Assembly (NCBI GenBank): GCA_030248295.1
Contig: JASANH010000220.1
Coordinates: 744,001-808,000 of the forward strand
DNA: 64,000 nt
DNA from: Mesodorylaimus sp. YZB2_4
Taxonomy: Eukaryota > Nematoda > Enoplea > Dorylaimida > Dorylaimidae
Reading direction: 5' to 3'
Shown here: positions 45,579 to 57,300 of the stretch, piece by piece
How the letters are laid out: the number at the start of each line of letters is the position of its first letter
Position numbering within the stretch: position 1 is the first letter of the stretch
Position numbers and translations under genes: made by a program
The notes under the pieces: model-generated
What the model was told of the DNA's origin: nothing
Database searches by the model: none
The model's input: the letters and a program-made list of their open reading frames with translations, nothing else

Positions 45579-45908
45579 ATGGATCCGATCATGCAAGACA
45601 TGCTGCAAGAGTATCAACTACATGCTATGGATCGCAGAACCTGGCTGGCTGCCGAACCTTCTGCAGTGCGTGTGTTGGCAATTCCATTCGTGGCACTTCC
45701 TCTTGAACTTTGGGCACTAATTTTTGCAATAGGCCTATATCAAGCCACGTTTATGGAAAGAAGATCTAAAAGGCTCCATCGAAGTGGACTCCGAGATGCC
45801 AAGCATTATTTTAATGCTCCGTCAAACCTGGAGGTGGCTCTACAATGCAGCAAGGTTTTACTGATCTACCTTTGTGCATCTACATACTGTACCTGCTTTC
45901 TGCGGTAA
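45579..45908 (+). CDS. Hypothetical small membrane protein
   Basis: A 109-codon frame starts at ATG (MDPIMQDMLQEYQLHAMDRR). It has one clear hydrophobic segment, VLAIPFVALPLELWALIFAI, and a hydrophobic C-terminus (VLLIYLCASTYC). A CACTAG acceptor-like sequence lies six bases before the ATG. No family is recognised. It may be a chance frame, or the first exon of a longer gene. Confidence 0.35.
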   Translation: MDPIMQDMLQEYQLHAMDRRTWLAAEPSAVRVLAIPFVALPLELWALIFAIGLYQATFMERRSKRLHRSGLRDAKHYFNAPSNLEVALQCSKVLLIYLCASTYCTCFLR

Positions 45909-48900
45909 TCGTCTGGCAACTGTACTCGCTGACATTGAGACATCACCTAGCATAATGTAACCAAGCCTGGAAAGCGTAGGAGGGAGCGTCGGCGGCAAAA
46001 ACCTCTCCGAGTCGAGCAAGGCAAGTCTCGTAAATACCTGCAGCTTCTACTGTAGATATAGCCGAGGCGAGGCATGATTTGTCTTCTGGTGCTGGAGTGG
46101 CGATCGAAAGTGGAATTCCCAGTTATCGATCATAAAAAATGGGTCGATATGCACGAAGTACATTGCGTCCGGTACAAATATCATCAGCTTGTCACATCGC
46201 CAGCCGTGACAAACCAAAAATTCTGTAGCAGGCCTATATCCAACAGTTACTCGCTTCGAACCGAATTTGAGTCATCGTATATTGTCCGATTGGGAACGGG
46301 AAAATCGATTTTATTGGCTTTTGACACGAAATGTTGATGGACTGCATCAAAGTGCTGGAAGTGAACAATTGGTTGAGGCAAGAATAACTGAGTCCGTGGG
46401 ACAAGGGGTATCTAATCGGCTGATTTGGGCTGGTTAGTCAATAGCCACTTCGAGTTTTTGAAATTGTTGCGCCAGATTTTGATCCCTTACCTTCGACTCT
46501 TTCTCATATTCATTGTCCTTGTGAAGTTTATCAACTGAACCAGTGATTCCGAATTAGGTCCTTGTTTTTCTCAGAAGGGCTGGCGGCTTGGCTCGTATAA
46601 GGTGTTCATTGCAGATAAACGAACAGATCGTCTGATCCGTTTTAGATGGCCAGTACGACGCATGCGGCTGGTTGTCTTCAATGCACAAGACGTGGGGCAC
46701 GATCGGATTTCCAATCCGTTTTAGTGAAGTCAAATTCTAAGTACCTCGACGATGTCAAACTAGCGGCTCTGGATGGGGAGCGGATTTGCCTTATTCAAAG
46801 ATTAAAGAATTCAATTAACCGTCCGGGCTTGAATGTGGTTATCATATCGTCCTTCCTGATATGATAACCTGCCAGTCGCTCGCGGTATTCGATTGATAGA
46901 AAAGTGGATTTACGAGTTGCTTATCCACACACAGAGGCTCGTCAATTGGTACACATGCAGCATTTATCGGGGCGTACGACTGGCCAAGTATGGGCAAGGT
47001 CGGCTGGGTTGGGGGGGGGGGGGGGTGGGTTCGGGAGGTAGGAGAGATGGCCAAGATGAACGCTTTTCCTGTTACGGAAGCTTGCTGGACCTGAGGTGGG
47101 GGGGGTGTTTGAGAGGAAGGGTTCAGTGTCCTCGCCGGCCCCCCTTGCCCATAATTGCGACTAGCAACAGGCCCTCGACAGCCAATGACACAGCGCACAG
47201 TATGTAACTGCGTGCCTTATATGGGCATTGGAGAGCATACTTACCTTTGTGTAACCCTCGTGCCTGGCATGCCTTGCCGAGTGGGAGAAAGAAATCGATC
47301 CTCCCTAGGCTGGGATCGTCAGCCCCGTGGGTTGATGTTTCAGCCGCACGTATAGTCGTGAGACTTGCGTTGCTCCAGTTCAGTGTTGCCAACTTCGCCG
47401 GAAACCGGCGATTTTTCGCCGGTTTTTGGCCCTACCGCCGGTATTTCGCCGGTCGGATACATTCGCCGGTTGGCTTTCGCATCGCCGGTTTTGTCGCCGG
47501 TTCCTGAGTGACCCTATCTCAATCGCGCAAGCTTTGTCATAGGCTGTGATGTTCACGAACTGTCTTCTGTACAGTGTATTGCCCCTTTTTCGTACCAGCT
47601 GTCTCGCACGAGGTACGCAGATCAGCAGGATTGCCCCTGCATATCAGCTCTTTGGATCGAGTTTTGCTGCCTGGCGTCTTTTCGCGGTTTCAGGGGTCTT
47701 CAGCGATGCTTAAAACGTTAGTAGCATCACTTTTGCAAAGTTCGATACTTTAAATTAACTGCATTTGGCCCCCCAAGATTGCCAGTGATAACCTGACCTG
47801 ACCTGTAATGGGCAAATTTTCTCCAAGGCCAAATTGTGTTGGCCCATTCGAATGCAGCGAGCATTTCATCTATTCTCTCATAATTTGCAAAAAGATTAAT
47901 TTCCGCTTAGCAGTTTCTTTTGGTTGATTCCGATCCGTCAAAAGAAATGCCAGGTACCGCTTTCGACAAGGTATGTACGATCTCAAGAGGGGTCAGGAGC
48001 TAATCTCGAAGAAACCCGTAATTTCCGAAAACAAGTCAATGTTACTTGTCAAACCGACCTTCGATGAAGCTGCAGGAGATAATATTTTTATTTGTATTTC
48101 GTTGTGAGTTAAAGTGGGAATGTTGCACGAGTAAATAAAAGTTGTGAATAATCTGTTGTTACAGTATGCCCTGAAATCATTGACCCATTGCGCCAGGCGA
48201 TATACATCGCCCTCTCCGCTTCGTGTGGTATTGTAGGGCCTTAGTTAGTAAGTGCTGGGCGAACGAATCATATTTTATTCATAACTCACTCTCCTGCGCA
48301 TAACATGGAAAAGTGTATCCCCTGCCTGTCTCGCAGCCCTAATGGCGATTTGGAGGCAACTCAATTTGAAGGGCTACTTATCGGAATGAAATATACGAGT
48401 ACTCAGTCACTGATGCGGACTTCTAACGCGTCTTTCTTAAAAAACATTACCGGATCTGACGTTTGCGTCGGATTAGGGCATAACTCGCCACATGAATAGT
48501 ACTCTCGCTTGTGTGCTTGGTATTAGAAAAATAAGGTCCTCCTCATGGCCAGGCCGCTGCTTGCCACGCATAGCATAGATATAATACAAATGACGCATGG
48601 ATGGAAACTGGTTAGCTAGCGTGAATTACTCTGGGCATTCATGCCAATCGTTTGAAGGCTTTACCCATAGAGCAGTGCTGCTGCCGATTTTGGAAGCAAA
48701 TGTGTGGAAGGTTTGGGCTGATTCGGTTGCTGCGCGAAACGTTTTTTTATCTCAAGGTCCAGGTGAATTAGACGGTGTCTAGTCTCGCGCTCACGGTGAG
48801 ACTACAGGACCAGCTTTCAAGGGGCAGAAAGGTAACAGTAGAATGGTGAGATGGGTGCACAACGCTTCTGGTTGCTGCCCAAAGCTGGTGCTTAGGTAGG

Positions 48901-49048
48901 CTTTAGCACGAAGGGGTAGGAGTCTTGGACACTGCTTCGTTGAGTCGAGTCACCGGGGCAACTGCGGCGCTAAGTAACCGGAGTGCTCCTTCTAGTTAGC
49001 TGGATGCTGGTTCCTTTTTTTCCAATATTTCAGTGCTGGGTTTTAGCA
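45909..49048. other. 3.1 kb without a recognised gene; G-runs and a CGCCGGT cluster
   Basis: Two guanine-rich tracts sit near 47010-47035 and 47096-47110. A dense cluster of CGCCGGT heptamers occupies 47394-47503. I can support no coding region. Confidence 0.4.
47394..47503. repeat. Cluster of CGCCGGT / ACCGGCG heptamers
   Basis: About ten CGCCGGT or near-identical units, one in inverted orientation (ACCGGCG), lie within 110 bp at irregular spacing of 5-20 bp. The units can pair with each other, so the tract can fold. Confidence 0.8.
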
Positions 49049-50407
49049 ATGGCCTCATATAAAAGCCAATCAAGACCATACCGTGGCCACGATCGTGGTC
49101 AAGGCCGAGGCGGTCAGCATCCATTACCTTCTTTGGAAAATAAAAAACGAATACTCAGCGGCCTCGAAAAGCAAGCAGTAAAAACTTGGTACATTTACGA
49201 CGTGATCGGTGATTTTTCCACCACGCCATCACCTGGCCAGAAAGTCGACATCACAAATCGAAGAGCGATTGCATCGTACAACTGGCACGACTCAAAGATA
49301 GTGGTGCCAGGAGCACCTAAGGAATTCTTCGCCTGGACAGGTGGAAGACTGACAAAATTTAATGAGATTACTTCGTCTGATGTCGATCAAGATCACGCAC
49401 CCACTATGCCCTTGGAACCTATAATCACTGCGGTGCGTGTTTGCCAGCCGAACTTCGAGGTGAGAAGTCCATGATTTTCATTAGTGTGTTTATAAAGTGG
49501 TTTGTTTTCTCCTGATTTAGTTTCGGGATTATGACATCGTAGCCGATATCTATGTGCTGGACGGCTTGATACGGTTTGCTCTCGCTTGCGTAGAAGAGTG
49601 TCGAGCGAGATCAGATGCACCATTGGCAGACAAGGAGAAGCATGTGTGGCGCATCGATGTACAGGTGATTGGCAATACGCTGCTGATGGTTCGCAAAGTT
49701 CTGGAACCAACCTATCCAGCAGCGGGCTGTGGCATGGCATATCGAAGGGCTTGCACCAAGCCGCCTCCAAATTCCATGTTACGAGGTGGTCAGTTGGATG
49801 AGGAGCTGGTGACGGGGCATTTCACAATGATCACCTCGATCACCATTGGTCGCGTTAAAATGCTGTTGGGACATGAAGCTGTCGCCCAGTATCCGCCTGA
49901 TCAATCCATCCCAGTGAGTGGGCCGGGAGAGGTCCCTGCTTGCAGTGGAGTTGAGTGCACTATCGCAGGCTATAAGGTAAGCAGATCCTTTTCCCCCCAT
50001 CCACATATGATCACTTCAAACTGATCGTCGGGAATTTTTAGGGTGACCTGAACTCGCTAACATTAATCTCGTTATGCAGTCGCAAAATGAACGCCTATCT
50101 AAATCCTGCCAAGTGGATGTACCAGTATATAATAGGCTCCCAGCATCGTTACGTGGGTCGACACGATCGAGGCGTGTTCGCCGAAAATTCATTATTCATG
50201 GAACCCTTGATCAGAACTCGAGAATTGGCTGGGCTCGATCAGCTCTCGACTGACCTGTGGCTTCAAACGTTTGAAAAAATTCTGGCTGAAATCGTGGCTT
50301 TCGCGCGCGAATATCGTTCAGGAATAGACGATGGAAATAAAGGATTTGTAGGAAGCTGGCTGTGGCTTCCTCAGAGCTATTGCGAAATACGAAGCAACCC
50401 ACGCTAG
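49049..50407 (+). CDS. Novel paralogous family, member B
   Basis: Unrecognised protein of 410 residues from exons 49049-49459, 49521-49976 and 50042-50407, all phase 0. The N-terminus is Arg/Gly-rich (RPYRGHDRGQGRGGQH), an RNA-binding-like composition. Exon 1 then has TNRRAIASYN, DSKIVVPGAPKEFFAW and TGG. Exon 2 has RDYDIVADI, WRIDVQVIGNTLLMV, PPPNSML and FTMITSITIGRVKML. Exon 3 has GDLNSLTLISL, PAKWMYQY, RYVGRHDRGVF and GLDQLSTDLW. Its last 30 residues do not match members C and D and end early, so the C-terminus may be frameshifted. Intron positions equal those of members A, C and D. Confidence 0.75.
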
Positions 50408-51946
50408 AGAGCAGTCTTTACTAGCCACCTAGCGGGATCACGCACGAAACAACCACACACTAGCACACACACAGCAATAACTGACCGAGTCACTCATGAG
50501 ACGGCACGACGCCGAGCTACAGGAAACAGGAAACAGGCAGACAGGCAGACAGGGGCGCCCACGGGCCGGCAAGAAAAACCCAAAAAACACAAACAACAAA
50601 AAAAGGGGGGGGCTCCCACAAAAAAAAAAAACAACCAAAAACAAAAATAACACCCCCCACACAAAAAAAAAAAAAAACAACCACACCCCCAACCCGGATT
50701 CACGTTCGCAGTCATCGTTGATAACGTTGATCGCAAGGTTGATGCCTATTCATTGAAGAAGAGTCCTAGCTACCGTGGCGCGGTTTCGAATGGCACTTTG
50801 GCATTTCTGAGAGGAGGACGCCAGTGAAAGAAACTTGTCTTACGTAGGTTAGCCCGTAATAGCATAAAATCATAAATGCTTTCTGCCATGCACCCAGCTT
50901 ATTGTTAGTTATGTTAGTTCGAGGACTGTCCGACAGTACTCTGATTTTTGCAGCTTCAGCGAGGATGCTAACCTTTTCTCTGTCATCTGTTGAGGCATGG
51001 TGGAATGATTTAGCACAGTGGTGTCGTCTGTCGCACTGACAAAGAAGTGTACGCACGACTTGCAGCGGCATAGATCAAATTTGACATTTAATGTATGTGA
51101 CCTTTTGGCCATCCAGTCAGGACCAGCCTGATCCGAATGCACATCGAATCATATGCATTACCTTTCCCACTTACATTTCATGAATTTTTCGCTATCTTAT
51201 GCATTTATTTCAGTCCTGACTTGTCTATCCTCCTCCTGCACCACCTTGTACTGGCGGCGCTTGAGCAGTTGAAATCATGCTGACCAGTGCTCTTCCACAA
51301 AACCTGCTCATAATGGACGACACTGCCAAGCAGGGCAGGTTTTCTCTTTTTGTCGTGCGGCAACCGACTCCTAGACACGCAAAACGCAAAACCACGTGTA
51401 CTCGCTCCCGACTCACGCAAAACGACGCGTACGAGTACGATTACGACTAGCACTTGTTTGCTGAAATGGTTAAGAAGGTCGATGGTTTGTCACTTTTGGC
51501 TTCTGACAACCTTTTCTTCATGCTCTTGCTTATTTGGCTCTCCTTTTCCTATGCCTCTGTGGCATAACAGTCCGAGTGCGTGCTCCGTGCGGAGCATGAA
51601 AAGCGCAACACGAACATGAAAAGCACATATTCTATCAAAGTAAAGAGCAATTTCACGCATCTGTATTGCGCAAATTTTATTCGCACGTAAAATAATTACG
51701 CTGACTAAACCTATATATAGGCGACAGTTTCGATAAGACGAGCCTGGTGTGTTGCTATATGATGACTCGGCAGGCTGCGCAAATATTGCGCAAGTTTGCT
51801 CGCTGAGTAGGCGGCATTTGGGGCATCGATAACTTCGAGTAGTCGTACTACACGTACAGTAGAAGGCAGGGCGGTAGGCTATTGTGCAATTGTTTTGATT
51901 TCTACGAACACTAGCGTTTTTTCACGACTCTACTGCAAAGTAAACA
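50408..51946. other. Low-complexity stretch, otherwise no gene seen
   Basis: 50570-50700 consists of A-runs broken by C and G runs (for example a run of G near 50604-50612 and of A near 50667-50681), unlike the rest of the window. The remainder, to member C, shows only short frames. Confidence 0.5.
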
Positions 51947-53549
51947 ATGGCCTACGCTTCCCGTGGCCGAAGTGGCGGAGGTTATCGTGGTGGACGTGGC
52001 CGAAGTGGTGTGGGCTGGCTTTCGACCAGCAGAGGCGGTCGAGGAAGATCATTGGCTCCAACTGTCGATATTGGCAAGCTGTTTGAGAACTTGAATAAGG
52101 AGCCAGTCAAGACATGGTCCGTCAAGGGATTGGCGGATTTTGTCCAGGAATCTGGAAATCGCCCTTATCAAATCACAGATCGAAAGCGCATTGCGTCGTA
52201 CAATTGGGACAAGAAAGCGAACGAACCCAGGATCGTGGTACCAGGAGCGCCCAAAGAGTTCTACGAATGGCAAGGCGGAGACTTGAGTGGGAATTTCAAC
52301 GAAGAGCGTGAAATTCCAGAAGATCAAAACCTCGATGCGATGCTGACGGCTGCGAAGATAATGAAGCCGTCGTTGCAGGTAAGAACTAGGGTTATGCGCG
52401 CCAGGTGATCATGAGTGTGGTTCTCGGACACTTGTTCAGGTTCAAACTTGCCTGTCCAAACCAACATTGTGGAACTGCAATTTCGTCAGCCCACTGCTAA
52501 ATGATTTCGTTTTCAGATAAGCGATTATGACATCGTGAGCAGCTTGGACTCGATCACTGGCCTGTTCCATTTTTGTCTTCAAATTGTCAATGTCATTCGT
52601 TCCAAAGCCGGCCAAAGCCCCATCGGCTCTTTCAAAATTGGTCATGACGATATCAAATTGCGCATTGATGTTCAAATGGTGGAGTCCACTTTGTTATTGG
52701 TACGCCAAGAACAAGAGTTGGAGCCTGCTGGAGGAGTCGGCTTAGAATTTCGACGCGTTTGCTCACAAGCACCACCATTATCGATGATGCTGGGGGAACA
52801 GTTGGACGACGGGTTGCTGCGTGGTATTTTCAAAATGGTCAGTGGTATCACCATGGGAACTATGAAGATTCTTTTGGTCGATGAAGTCGATGCTGCTCGT
52901 TATCCAGAAGAATCTGGACTAACGAACGTGTTTGTTGCCCCGAACAATCCCCCACTCACGGTTGATATCGGTGGGTTCAAGGTAAGGACTCGGCATAGGC
53001 AGATGCAGGGTCGTTCTGACGACCCGGCCATCATTCCCTCATAACGTTACTTTGCTGCGACCCACTGCCGGGCATTGTTTGTCAGAAAACGGGCATTTTC
53101 TCGTTTTGCAGGGTCATCTGAACGCCTTGACTCCGATTGCGTTTGCCAGTCGTTCGATGAGAGCTGCCAGCTTACACCCAGCAAAGTATCTGAAGCAATA
53201 CTTATGTGGCACCCAGTATCGCTATGTCGGTCTGCACGATAAGGGTATATTCAACGATCCGCCTCTCTTGGAATCGTTGCAAGAAGTACGAAATCTTTGC
53301 GGCATCGATCAATCGGCCGCTGAGTTGTGGACAAAAGTGCTGGAACGGGTTTTGGATGAAATCGTCTATTTCGCACGTCAGCACGATTTCGAAGTTGGTT
53401 ATGGCCAGTCGCTGACCAAGCTCGCCATAATCGTGGATCCCGAGGGTGGTAACCTGTCGATTCACGAGCAAGATTTACGCTCTGGTGGACGTGGAGCATT
53501 CGAGGCAGTCTCGGAGAAGACGTTGCAATTTTTTTCGACCGCGATGTAG
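51947..53549 (+). CDS. Novel paralogous family, member C
   Basis: Unrecognised protein of 444 residues, the fullest member. Exons 51947-52378, 52517-52981 and 53112-53549 are all phase 0. Residues 1-40 are an Arg/Gly repeat (GRSGGGYRGGRGRSG, SRGGRGR). Conserved family blocks: KRIASYN, PRIVVPGAPKEFYEW and QGGDLSGNFN in exon 1; SDYDIVSSLDSI, FHFCLQIVNVIRSK, LRIDVQM, RRVCSQAPPLSM and FKMVSGITMGTMKILL in exon 2; LNALTPIAFASRS, HPAKYLKQYLCGTQYRYVGL, CGIDQSAAELW and IIVDPEGGNLSIHEQ in exon 3, ending with AVSEKTLQFF. The exon 2 to 3 part looks globular and helical. There is no signal peptide or membrane anchor. Confidence 0.85.
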
Positions 53550-54675
53550 TAAAGGAAAGGAGGCCGTGAGAACTATCTGTACTGCGCCATTTCTTGACCG
53601 GTGTGGCCAGCACCGTACTCGCTTGGTTGCTTTCAATTTATTCACGTATATCATTGGCACAGATAGGATGTACTGTACGATGTACACAAGTTTCGAGTTT
53701 TCAGATGGCGTTGGATGCAAACTGTATGCACGTGAACAAATCTTTTTTGGCTGATATACTGTAGAGTGGAGGTCATTGCGTAAGTACTACTGTACCGGAC
53801 TTTTTGAAGTCGGTATATAAGCATCGAGCCCACGCGTCCACATCGTTACCGATTGAACTGCTTGCATCTCCTACCAAAGTAGGTAGCTTGTCCTTATACT
53901 GTCATGCATAATCACACATTGCCCAAACGGCTGAATTTCAGCACGGTCAGTTGGTGGTGCCCTTCGCTGTTCGTCGCAGTAAAAGGGATACTTCGCCGTT
54001 AGATAGAAGCGGCTGAAATTGCCGCTACGGCTAGGGTCGACCGTACCCGTACCACACCGCCCTACCGAGGGAGGGAGGGACGGCACGGCACTGAAAGTAG
54101 GCTGGTACGGTCGTACCGACTTTTACAATGATTTGTGTGATAACTTGGTGTCGAGGCACACTTTTTTGGTTCATAGTGGCCACTTAGATGTATTTAAGTT
54201 TTCAGTCAGAAAACCTTCGCTCAGTATCGAAAAAACCTTCCGAAAAAATTTTTCAGTTTTTTAAATCTGCTAAAATGGAATATTTGGTTGGCACAGGTAC
54301 GGTACCGTACGGGCTGTACCAGGCCGGACGGTACCGTACTATATCAGGTACGGATACGGTATGGGTATGGTCAAAAAAGTCGGTAGGTCGACCCTGGCAG
54401 GAAGGAGTCCAGGGCTCTGTGGGCTATTTCACTGAAATAGGCAGCTAATGCGGCTCATAAGCACGTACATCAGCTACCATGATTATTGCGCAATGCGATT
54501 CTTCGTCCGCTGGCCACGTTTGCGCCCTTTGTTCACAAGCAGAGAATAGGTTTTGGGTGCGGCTGCTCAGGCAAGCGGACCAGTCCAGTCAGTCAGAAGC
54601 TGAAGAATTTGCCGTGCGTGTGGTCTGTTTCTAAATTTTGAGCATCAACCGTGGCGAGTCGAGTGGTATGTGATT
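53550..54675. other. Intergenic DNA between members C and D
   Basis: Contains a small inverted-repeat element (listed separately) and no supportable reading frame. Confidence 0.4.
54029..54402. mobile_element. MITE-like element with GGTACGG repeats
   Basis: AGGGTCGACC at 54032-54041 recurs inverted near the right end (GGTCGACCCT). Inside, GTACGGTACCGTAC-like palindromes are repeated (54295-54345), with more GGTACGG near 54100. There is no coding capacity. Target duplications were not identified. Confidence 0.45.
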
Positions 54676-56566
54676 ATGGCTTATGCCCTCTCTTGTTATG
54701 CTCCGAGACAGAATCGCGGCGGCAGAGGAACGCCAAGAGTCGATATGATGAAGCTGTATGAAAATTTGAAACGACATGAAGTCGTGAAGTGGAACATTGA
54801 AACCATGGCAGCTTCTGCGGAGAGAAGCGAGTTTGCCCCCTATCAAATTTTGGATCGTAAATGCATCGCCTCTTACAGCTTCGATATGGCGAGCAAAGAT
54901 CGAAGAATTGTTGTCCCAGGCGCTCCGAGATCGTTCAATAAGTGGCAAGGTGGAGATATTAGCTCCAAGTTCAATCAACCACTGGAAATTCCTGATGATT
55001 GGAATCTCGACGCCATGTTCACCGCTATCAAAATCATGGATCCTTCGTTCCAGGTAAAAGCAGTGATTGAAGATCGGCGGAGAGCGTTGGGACCTTAGCT
55101 CTGGCTAGGATGACGGGGCCTATCTATACGTACTCCTGAGTTTCGGAATATCTGACTGTTTTTCGACTCCAGTGCCTTTCCCTGTGTCCCAGTATAGATT
55201 CAGCAATGCCTATTTTCCGGATGATCAAGTTGTTGACCATTTTTATTTTCCTTTTCTCTGCTGCTTTCCCTCTAGGAATGTCCTTGGTTGCTTCTTTTAG
55301 GTCCTTTCATCTTTCTGGATCGACAAGATTTGTGTCCTACGAGTATGTTTTATTTTGCGTACTCATTTTCGACCCATACCCCAGTCATCGTTTCCACCAG
55401 GTCTTTTCTCCTACTATGATTTTGACCCTTGATAGTGCCCCTCTGTCCATGGCTGGTGTGTGTGGCCTACTACACGGTTTTTTACTTTCAGCTCAGCGAT
55501 TATGATATCGCAGCCGACATGGAGACGATCAAGAGTCTCTTCCATATTTGTCTTCAAATCGTGAACGTTATTCGCTCCAAATCGGGGCAGATTCCTGTCG
55601 GTTCGTTCAAAATTGGCTTCGGCGAAGTAAAACAACGTATTGACGTTCAAATGATTGGACCGACTCTACTGCTGTTCAAACCGCAAGTGGATCTTGGTTC
55701 TGCCGCTGGTGTCGGCATGGAGTTTCGGCAAGTCTGCACTGAGGCACCCCCTACTTCGATGATACGTGGGGGAAAATTAGACGACGCAATCCTGAAGGGA
55801 ATGTTCAAAATGGTCAGTGGCATAACCATGGGAAATTTGAGAATACTTGTCTCCAGTGAAATCGAAAGTGCCACTTATCCATCTCAGATTGGACAAACTC
55901 AGGCTTATGCTGCTCCGAACGACGCCGATCTGAAAGTCGATATCGGTGGTTTCGAGGTAAGTGTTTATGCTGTCATGCTAGACTGAAGACGAGCTGGGGC
56001 TTATTCTTGGGCCAGAGACAATTTAGCATACCTAGCGCCTGATTATTGCCCTTCTTTCCTCTTACCTTTCAAATAGCTGGTCAGCAGTGGGTCAAACAAG
56101 GGCTTCGGACAGGTCAATTATGCTTTTGATCTATTAGGGGGATCTAAGCGCCTTGACTCCGATCGCATTAGCCAGTCGCTCGGCTGCGGCCACCAGCTTA
56201 CATCATCAAAAGTATCTGCGCCAATATATTCTTGGCATATCGTATAACTACGTCGGCTTACACGTTCGTGGCGTCTTCTACACTCCGCCATCCATGAAAA
56301 GGTTGGAGGAGCTACCAGCCATGTGCGGCTTGTTAGATCAATCGGCCGCCGACTTATGGGCCAAGGTGTTGCACAGCGTTCTTGGTGAAATAGTAGGCTT
56401 TGCTCGCCACTTTAATTTCGAAGCAGCAAATGGCCCGCTGGGAGCAAAGTTCGGCATTATCGTCGATCCTGATCATGGGCAATTATCTTTTTATGAGTAC
56501 GAAAATGGAGAGAAGATTCAAGCGGTATCAGAAAAAACGTTGGACTTTTTGTTGTCGTTGGACTAA
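54676..56566 (+). CDS. Novel paralogous family, member D
   Basis: Unrecognised protein of 423 residues from exons 54676-55053, 55492-55956 and 56138-56566, all phase 0. The Arg/Gly N-terminus is reduced to RQNRGGRGTPR. Shared blocks: CIASYSFD, RRIVVPGAPRSFNKW and QGGDISSKFNQ in exon 1; LSDYDIAADMETI, FHICLQIVNVIRSKSGQ, TEAPPTSM and FKMVSGITMGNLRILV in exon 2; LSALTPIALASRS, QKYLRQYILG, YVGLHVRGVF, LDQSAADLWAKVL and IIVDPDHGQLSFYE in exon 3, then AVSEKTLDFL. It is the closest relative of member C, with roughly half of residues identical in exon 3 by eye. Intron 1 is long (438 bp) with no evident gene. Confidence 0.85.
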
Positions 56567-56957
56567 GAGGAACAATGCAGAAAGATTTTGGAGAGATCAT
56601 GTATATTTGAGTGATTTTTATGTTTTGAACTGTCTAACGTTTCCAGCGGCGTGAATATGGGAAAAGTTACTTTTTGCTGTAATTCTTGGTCCCATCAACT
56701 GTAAAAACTACCCCTATGAGAGGCAGTTCAGTTTCAGGAGAGGCTCGAGGGACGAATTAAACGTGAGTATCTACAAAACCACTGCGACTGTACTGCCTGA
56801 TGCATTTTGTACGCGCCCTGCGGCGGGTAGGACAGGCGCACTGCGTCGACTTGACTCGACAGCTTGACTACTGTAAGGCAGGCAAAGTATAAAAAATGGC
56901 ATTGAAGCGACTGTGACAGGACCTTGAGGCGCGGGTGAGGGATACCTCGCCTCACAT

Positions 56958-57300
56958 GTGAAATCCTTGGCTCGCCCTTGGCCAAACTAGGGCTGACCAG
57001 AGGATGGGTCAAGCCGCACGAACAAACCACGCAGTCCGCGGACACCTTGTGCCGAGTTTATTGCCACCACACTACGGCCGCGTAGACTCATAATTCGGGG
57101 TGCAGCCGCACAGGTCGGCCGTCGAAGGGGGTCTGACGGACCTGGGTGGGACTGAAGTGCTCACAGAGCAGTGCAGACCAGGAACTCAGACCAGTCCTCT
57201 CCGATGCCAGCAAACCAGACCGGACGCTCGACCTCGACCTCGATCTCGCTCTCGATCTCATGCCAGTCCTAACTTAGGGGAATCAGATCGGAAGTGCTGG
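56958..57300 (+). repeat. Dispersed repeat (family R), copy 3
   Basis: It begins AAATCCTTGGCTCGCCC and carries GGGCTGACCAGAGGATGGG, GGACACCTTGTGCCGA, GTCGGCCGTCGAAGGGG and CTCAGACCAGTCCTCTCCG in the same order as the copy in the intron of member A, to which it is closest. Confidence 0.75.
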
